Origin: Acidobacteriaceae bacterium
GTDB taxonomy: Bacteria; Acidobacteriota; Terriglobia; Terriglobales; Acidobacteriaceae
Direction: 5' to 3'
Assembly (NCBI GenBank): GCA_003140705.1
Contig: PLKU01000246.1
Coordinates: forward strand, 1,257-9,400
Length of the DNA: 8,144 nt
Part shown: piece after piece, positions 4,313 to 8,144 of the stretch
How the letters are laid out: every line of letters starts with the position of its first letter
Position numbering within the stretch: position 1 is the first letter of the stretch
Notes under the pieces: generated by a model
Told to the model about the DNA's origin: nothing
What the model saw: the letters and a program-made list of their open reading frames with translations, nothing else
Database searches by the model: none
Translations under genes and position numbers: made by a program

Positions 4313-6339
4313 TTGCTGAGCTGTTCCTGAGCGGAATTGTCGTCTGGCTCGCGGGCGCCATGGCCAGTCTGGCCCTTTGGCGTCAACCGGCCGCCGCTCG
4401 CCGAGTGACCTGCGGGGCTGCACTGGCAGGTTCTCTTCTCGATCTGGCAGCTTCGGCGGCCGCCATCTTCAGCGGCAGCCCCGCCGTAATCGGCCTTCCG
4501 TTCGGTAACCCGGTGTTCACGTGGGCGGTCCGACTTGACCCACTGTCGGCATATTTCAACGTGACGCTCGCGGTGCTGGCAGCTGCCGTTTCACTGTATT
4601 CTTTCGGATACCTGCGGGAGATGGAAGGACGCCGAAACCTGGGCGCCTTCGGGTTCTTTTTCAACCTGCTGCTGTTGAGCCTGGCATTGGTCTTCACCGC
4701 GTCAAACGCTTTCTTCTTTCTGGTGGCGTGGGAAGTAATGGCACTTTCGTCGTTCTTCCTGATCAGCTTCGAGCACGAAAAAGAAAAAACGCGCAATGCC
4801 GGGGTGCTTTTCCTGATCATGTCGCACGCAGGCAGCGGTCTGATGCTCATCGCGTTCCTGGTCCTCGCATCCGCAAGCGGCAGTCTGGATTTCTCCAGCT
4901 TCCACCTGCTGGCTTCGCGCATGCCTGCGCTCCAACAGGGCGTTGTTTTTCTGCTTTTCCTTTTCGGCTTCGGCGTCAAGGCGGGCCTGGTCCCCCTGCA
5001 CATCTGGCTACCGGAAGCTCACCCGGTTGCGCCTAGCAACGTTTCGGCCCTGATGTCGGGCATCGTCATCAAGACAGGCATCTACGGCATGGCGAGGGTC
5101 TTCTTCGATTTCTACGGGGCACCCCCTGTTTGGATGGGAACCGTGGTGTTGGCGATTGGTGTGGCATCCGCACTACTCGGAGTGCTCTACGCGCTGATGG
5201 AGCACGACCTCAAGCGTCTGCTCGCCTGGCACAGCATTGAGAACATCGGCATCATCCTCATGGGTTTTGGCGCGGCGCTGATGTTTCGCGCGCTGGGTCA
5301 TGGGAATCTCGCCGCCCTCGCTCTGATCGCCGCCCTGTATCACACATTCAACCATGCCATGTTCAAGGGGCTGCTCTTCCTGGGCGCTGGTTCCGTTGTG
5401 CAGGCCACGCACACGCGCAACATGGAGAAGATGGGTGGGCTGATTCGGCGCATGCCGGTGACGGCTCTGTGTTTTCTGGTGGGCGCCGTGGCCATCTCCG
5501 GCCTGCCTCCGTTGAACGGATTCGTGAGCGAGTGGCTCACCTACCAGGCGCTGCTGGCTGGATTTGGCACCACGCAAAGCCTCACACGATTGATGTTCCC
5601 CATCGCCGGCTCTCTACTGGCACTTACAGCGGCCCTGGCCGCTGCTTGTTTCGTCAAGGCTTTCGCGATTCCGTTTCTCGCATTGCCGCGCAGCGCGGAG
5701 GCCGCAGAAGCACGAGAGGCCTCGTTCCCGATGCGCGCCGGGATGGCGGTACTGGCGGTGGGATGCGTCGCGCTGGGTTTGGGCGCCACCTGGTTTGTGC
5801 GGGTCTTCGATCCCATTACACAGCAGGCCCTTGGCGTTCGCGCAAGCTCGGCGCTAGTCATGGCGCGCGGCTTGGCTCTGTCGCCGGGAACAGCCCATGG
5901 CGGCACCATATCCACGGCCGGGATTGCACTCATCTTTCTGCTTGCCGGCGCGGCATTCGCGGTTCCACTGGCTATGCGCTGGAGTCGTCGCAGCGTCAAG
6001 GGGCCGGTGTGGGATTGCGGCCTTCCAGGGTTGACCGCCGACAACGAATACACGGCCACGGCTTTTTCCAAACCGCTGCGCATGATTTTCTCCGCCCTCT
6101 ATCGCCCGCGCCGGGAGATCCAGGCGGAGTTCGAAGTTTCGCCCCACTATCCCAGTGCGATCCGCTTCGAGAGCGAAATCGAACTCACGTTTGAAAAACG
6201 CCTCTACGGTCCGTTAAGGGAGCGGATTATGGCCATGGCAAACCGCATGAAGGGAATTCAGGCGGGCAGCATCAACGTTTACCTTGCGTACATTTTCATC
6301 ACACTGATTCTGCTCTTGCTGTTTGGAGTGCGCGGATGA
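4309..6339 (+). CDS. hyfB: Hydrogenase-4 component B-like antiporter-type membrane subunit
   Basis: The 676-residue polytopic protein is of the HyfB/HycC branch of the Mrp-antiporter/NuoL-M-N family and is the usual length for HyfB. It should form a proton- or sodium-translocating arm of a membrane-bound complex in the cytoplasmic membrane. Conserved features are the TM5 glutamate in WEVMALSSFFLISFE (E142), lysines in FGVKAGLVPLHIWLPEAHP (K224) and GIVIKTGIYG (K255), DLKRLLAWHSIENIG (300-314), YHTFNHAMFKGLLFLGAGSV (344-363), and the distal SGLPPLNGFVSEWL with E408. The C-terminal WDCGLPGLTADNEYTATAFS (568-587) is typical of HyfB/HycC and absent from NuoL. A final hydrophobic segment (657-673) closes the chain. 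The start is GTG 4309, overlapping the repressor stop by four bases, with GAGG about 11 bases upstream. Its TGA overlaps the hyfC ATG. Subunit class is secure; whether the complex evolves hydrogen is not shown. Confidence 0.93.
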   Translation: MIAELFLSGIVVWLAGAMASLALWRQPAAARRVTCGAALAGSLLDLAASAAAIFSGSPAVIGLPFGNPVFTWAVRLDPLSAYFNVTLAVLAAAVSLYSFGYLREMEGRRNLGAFGFFFNLLLLSLALVFTASNAFFFLVAWEVMALSSFFLISFEHEKEKTRNAGVLFLIMSHAGSGLMLIAFLVLASASGSLDFSSFHLLASRMPALQQGVVFLLFLFGFGVKAGLVPLHIWLPEAHPVAPSNVSALMSGIVIKTGIYGMARVFFDFYGAPPVWMGTVVLAIGVASALLGVLYALMEHDLKRLLAWHSIENIGIILMGFGAALMFRALGHGNLAALALIAALYHTFNHAMFKGLLFLGAGSVVQATHTRNMEKMGGLIRRMPVTALCFLVGAVAISGLPPLNGFVSEWLTYQALLAGFGTTQSLTRLMFPIAGSLLALTAALAAACFVKAFAIPFLALPRSAEAAEAREASFPMRAGMAVLAVGCVALGLGATWFVRVFDPITQQALGVRASSALVMARGLALSPGTAHGGTISTAGIALIFLLAGAAFAVPLAMRWSRRSVKGPVWDCGLPGLTADNEYTATAFSKPLRMIFSALYRPRREIQAEFEVSPHYPSAIRFESEIELTFEKRLYGPLRERIMAMANRMKGIQAGSINVYLAYIFITLILLLLFGVRG

Positions 6340-7289
6340 TGGAACGATTGATCGACCGCATGATCGAGAACGTGACGCAACTTTTTCTGCTGCTGGCCCT
6401 GGCGCCGCTGGTCACGGGAGTCATTCGAACGCTGAAGGCGCGCCTGCAGACACGACGCGGCCCCAACATCCTTCAGCCATACAGGGATCTCGGCAAACTC
6501 TTTCGCAAGGGCATGGTGATTCCAGAAACCGCATCATGGATCTTCGCGGCAACACCGTGGATAGTATTCTTCAGCACTGTTTTGGCGGGACTGATGATTC
6601 CCATGGTTGCCGCCGATGCTCCCCTCGGATTGTTTGGAGGTGTGCTGGCCGTGATTTACCTGCTCGGGCTGGGCCGCTTCTTTCTGGCGCTGAGCGGATT
6701 GGATAGCGGCAGCTCCTTCGGCGGCCTGGGCAGCAGCCGGGAAATGACCATCTCGGCCCTGGCCGAACCGGCTATGATGCTGGCCATCTTCACCGTCGCC
6801 ATCGGGGCCGGCTCCACCGGTCTTACCGAAATCGCCGGAGCCGCCATTGGACAAAACTGGCGTTTTCTTGCCCCGGCGCAGATGTTCGCATTCGCCGCGC
6901 TCGCGCTGGTGCTGATCGCGGAGACGGGCCGGATCCCAGTGGACAACCCGGACACTCATCTGGAACTCACCATGATCCACGAAGCCATGATCCTTGAGTA
7001 TTCCGGCCCATACCTGGCCCTGATTGAATGGGCTGCCTCCATCAAGCAATTGGTGCTGATGACGCTGTTGATCAACTGCTTCTGGCCGGTTGGCCTTCAG
7101 CACACATGGTTCGGTTTCGGCGCGTTGCAGGGAATCGCCTGGCTGCTGGCGAAACTGCTTCTTTTGAGTTGTGCGATTGTCCTGCTCGAAACCGTTAACG
7201 CCAAGATGCGACTCTTCCGGGTCCCGGAACTGCTGGCGGTGGCCTTTACTCTGGGATCGCTCGCACTGGTATCAACATTTCTCTTCTGA
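6336..7289 (+). CDS. hyfC: Hydrogenase-4 component C-like (NuoH-type) membrane anchor subunit
   Basis: The 317-residue protein is the NuoH/HycD/HyfC-type subunit that docks the hydrophilic catalytic arm to the membrane arm and couples electron transfer to ion translocation. Motifs seen are RRGPNILQPYRDLGKLFRK (40-58), the cytoplasmic loop SSREMTISALAEPAMMLAI (133-151), ETGRIPVDNPDTHLELTMIH (196-215) with the family's acidic loop, EAMILEYSGPYLALIEWAA (216-234), and the C-terminal LLETVNAKMRLFRVPELL (283-300). About eight hydrophobic segments are visible. The length matches E. coli HyfC/HycD. The first of two adjacent ATGs (6336) is chosen because GGAG (6325-6328) is seven bases upstream; it overlaps the hyfB stop as ATGA. 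Five bases separate its stop from the hyfE start. The order hyfB-hyfC-hyfE leaves no room for hyfD, present in E. coli hyf. Confidence 0.94.
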   Translation: MMERLIDRMIENVTQLFLLLALAPLVTGVIRTLKARLQTRRGPNILQPYRDLGKLFRKGMVIPETASWIFAATPWIVFFSTVLAGLMIPMVAADAPLGLFGGVLAVIYLLGLGRFFLALSGLDSGSSFGGLGSSREMTISALAEPAMMLAIFTVAIGAGSTGLTEIAGAAIGQNWRFLAPAQMFAFAALALVLIAETGRIPVDNPDTHLELTMIHEAMILEYSGPYLALIEWAASIKQLVLMTLLINCFWPVGLQHTWFGFGALQGIAWLLAKLLLLSCAIVLLETVNAKMRLFRVPELLAVAFTLGSLALVSTFLF

Positions 7290-7294
7290 GGCTT

Positions 7295-7969
7295 ATGAAA
7301 CCGTTTCTCGATATGCAACTCGGCGATCGAATCGTCACCTTGATGGCGGCGCTGGTGCTGGTTCTGCAGATCGCTATGGTGACCCAGCGCTGGATCGTCG
7401 TCCACATCCGCATCTTCGCGGCGCAATCGCTTTTTCTGGCGATGATTGCCGCTACAATCGCCTGGTTCAACCACGCGCCGCATATCTACGCAGCCGCTGC
7501 GCTCACCGTCGTGGTCAAGGTGATACTAGTGCCCATCCTCTTTGAACGCCTCGTGGTACGGATGAAGATTCACGAGGAGATTGAGCCCATCGTGAACGTG
7601 CCGATCTCAGTCGTAATCTCAGGCGGACTGACGCTGGTGGGCTATGTCGTTGCGGAATCGTTTTATCGACCGGAGATGCCCGGTCTGGGGCACAATGCGC
7701 TCGCCGTAGCCATCTCCCTCTTCCTGATTGGCTTCTTTAACATGATCAACCGCCGTAAGGCGCTGACGCAGGTGCTGGCGCTTCTGTCGCTCGAAAATGG
7801 CCTGTTTCTCGCGGCTATTTCGTTGACGTATGGAATGCCGCTGATTGTCGAACTGGGTATTTTCTTCGATGTGCTGGTTGCGGCCATGGTGCTGGGCATT
7901 CTGGTCTACCGCATCCGCGAGACCTTCGAGTCAATGGATGTGAGCCGGTTGCGAAGGCTGAGAGGATAG
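7295..7969 (+). CDS. hyfE: Hydrogenase-4 component E-like (NuoK-related) membrane subunit
   Basis: The 224-residue protein has about six or seven hydrophobic helices and fits HyfE, whose C-terminal half is related to the NuoK/MrpC channel subunit. In the NuoK-like part, SLENGLFLAAISLTYGMPLIVELGIFFD (165-192) carries the two conserved membrane glutamates E167 and E186, expected in the ion pathway. FNMINRRKALTQVLALLSLENG (148-169) is also characteristic. The length is close to E. coli HyfE (about 216). The ATG at 7295 is preceded by TGAGG with a short three-base spacer; an internal ATG at 7313 lacks better support. Five bases separate it from hyfC and one base from hyfF, so it is co-transcribed. 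Together with HyfB and HyfC it belongs to the membrane arm of the complex. Confidence 0.92.
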   Translation: MKPFLDMQLGDRIVTLMAALVLVLQIAMVTQRWIVVHIRIFAAQSLFLAMIAATIAWFNHAPHIYAAAALTVVVKVILVPILFERLVVRMKIHEEIEPIVNVPISVVISGGLTLVGYVVAESFYRPEMPGLGHNALAVAISLFLIGFFNMINRRKALTQVLALLSLENGLFLAAISLTYGMPLIVELGIFFDVLVAAMVLGILVYRIRETFESMDVSRLRRLRG

Positions 7970-7970
7970 G

Positions 7971-8144
7971 ATGCTACTGGTCGTTCTATTGCTGGTCCCC
8001 TTGGCTATCGCCACCGCGTCGTTCTACGTTCGACCGCGCAAGGCCATGGAAGCGGTGAATCTTGTCGGGTTTGGCATCCTGTTTCTGGTCGCCGTTGGAC
8101 TGGCCGCGCAAGTCCTGGCCGCCGGCACGGTCTCGTTCGCAAAC
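7971..8144 (+). CDS. hyfF: Hydrogenase-4 component F-like antiporter subunit, N-terminal part only
   Basis: The first 58 codons are present before the right edge. The frame starts at ATG 7971, one base after the hyfE TAG, with AGAGGATAGG upstream as a ribosome site. The peptide begins MLLVVLLLVPLAIATASFYV and has a second hydrophobic segment (LVGFGILFLVAVGLAAQVLA), as expected for the first two helices of a NuoM/N-like antiporter subunit. No family-specific motif is reached in this stretch, so the name rests on order (hyfB-C-E-F is the standard succession once hyfD is missing) and on the helix pattern. The remaining roughly 420 residues lie outside the window. Confidence 0.75.
   Translation, partial: MLLVVLLLVPLAIATASFYVRPRKAMEAVNLVGFGILFLVAVGLAAQVLAAGTVSFAN

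Noticed and set aside
4383..5003. 206-codon minus-strand frame in hyfB
   Set aside because: It is antisense to strongly conserved hyfB coding sequence and arises from GC-rich codon bias.

Overview
The window looks like a piece of chromosome from an acidobacterium (Acidobacteriota, Terriglobia-like), which I infer and cannot prove. The main pointer is the left-edge gene, an exported carboxypeptidase-regulatory-like (Cna-B type) protein of a sort very common in that phylum. The GC-rich coding sequence and the ArsR-led Hyf-like operon are compatible with this but not diagnostic.

Left third (1-2673), both genes on the minus strand: a partial secreted protein with a carboxypeptidase-regulatory-like fold runs off the left edge. 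Upstream of it lies a complete adenosine-deaminase-family lipoprotein with all the expected metal and catalytic residues. A tRNA-Phe(GAA) gene with encoded CCA (2854-2928, plus strand) is divergent from the deaminase and has a plausible sigma70 promoter at 2730-2758.

Middle (2929-3973): a patchwork with no intact conserved gene. It contains a weak transposase-like remnant just after the tRNA, and a small AT-richer gene for a membrane-anchored or lipoprotein product that starts at TTG behind a strong Shine-Dalgarno. It also contains a C-terminal remnant of a NuoB/HyfI-type [4Fe-4S] small subunit, recognisable by its GCPP motif, on the minus strand.

Right half (3974-8144), plus strand: a tightly packed operon. 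A small ArsR-family repressor is followed, with overlaps or very short gaps, by hyfB, hyfC, hyfE and the start of hyfF. These are the membrane subunits of a complex-I-like, hydrogenase-4/formate-hydrogenlyase-type (Hyf/Ehr) complex. HyfB and HyfF are antiporter-like, HyfC is the NuoH-like anchor, and HyfE is NuoK-like. The large and small catalytic subunits should lie beyond the right edge, so the window cannot show whether the complex is a true [NiFe] hydrogenase. The regulator's promoter has a perfect 9-6-9 inverted repeat that covers the spacer and touches both promoter boxes. The predicted transcription start falls on the ATG, which suggests an autoregulated, leaderless transcript. The arrangement recalls Rv0081 and the downstream hyc/hyf-like genes of Mycobacterium tuberculosis.
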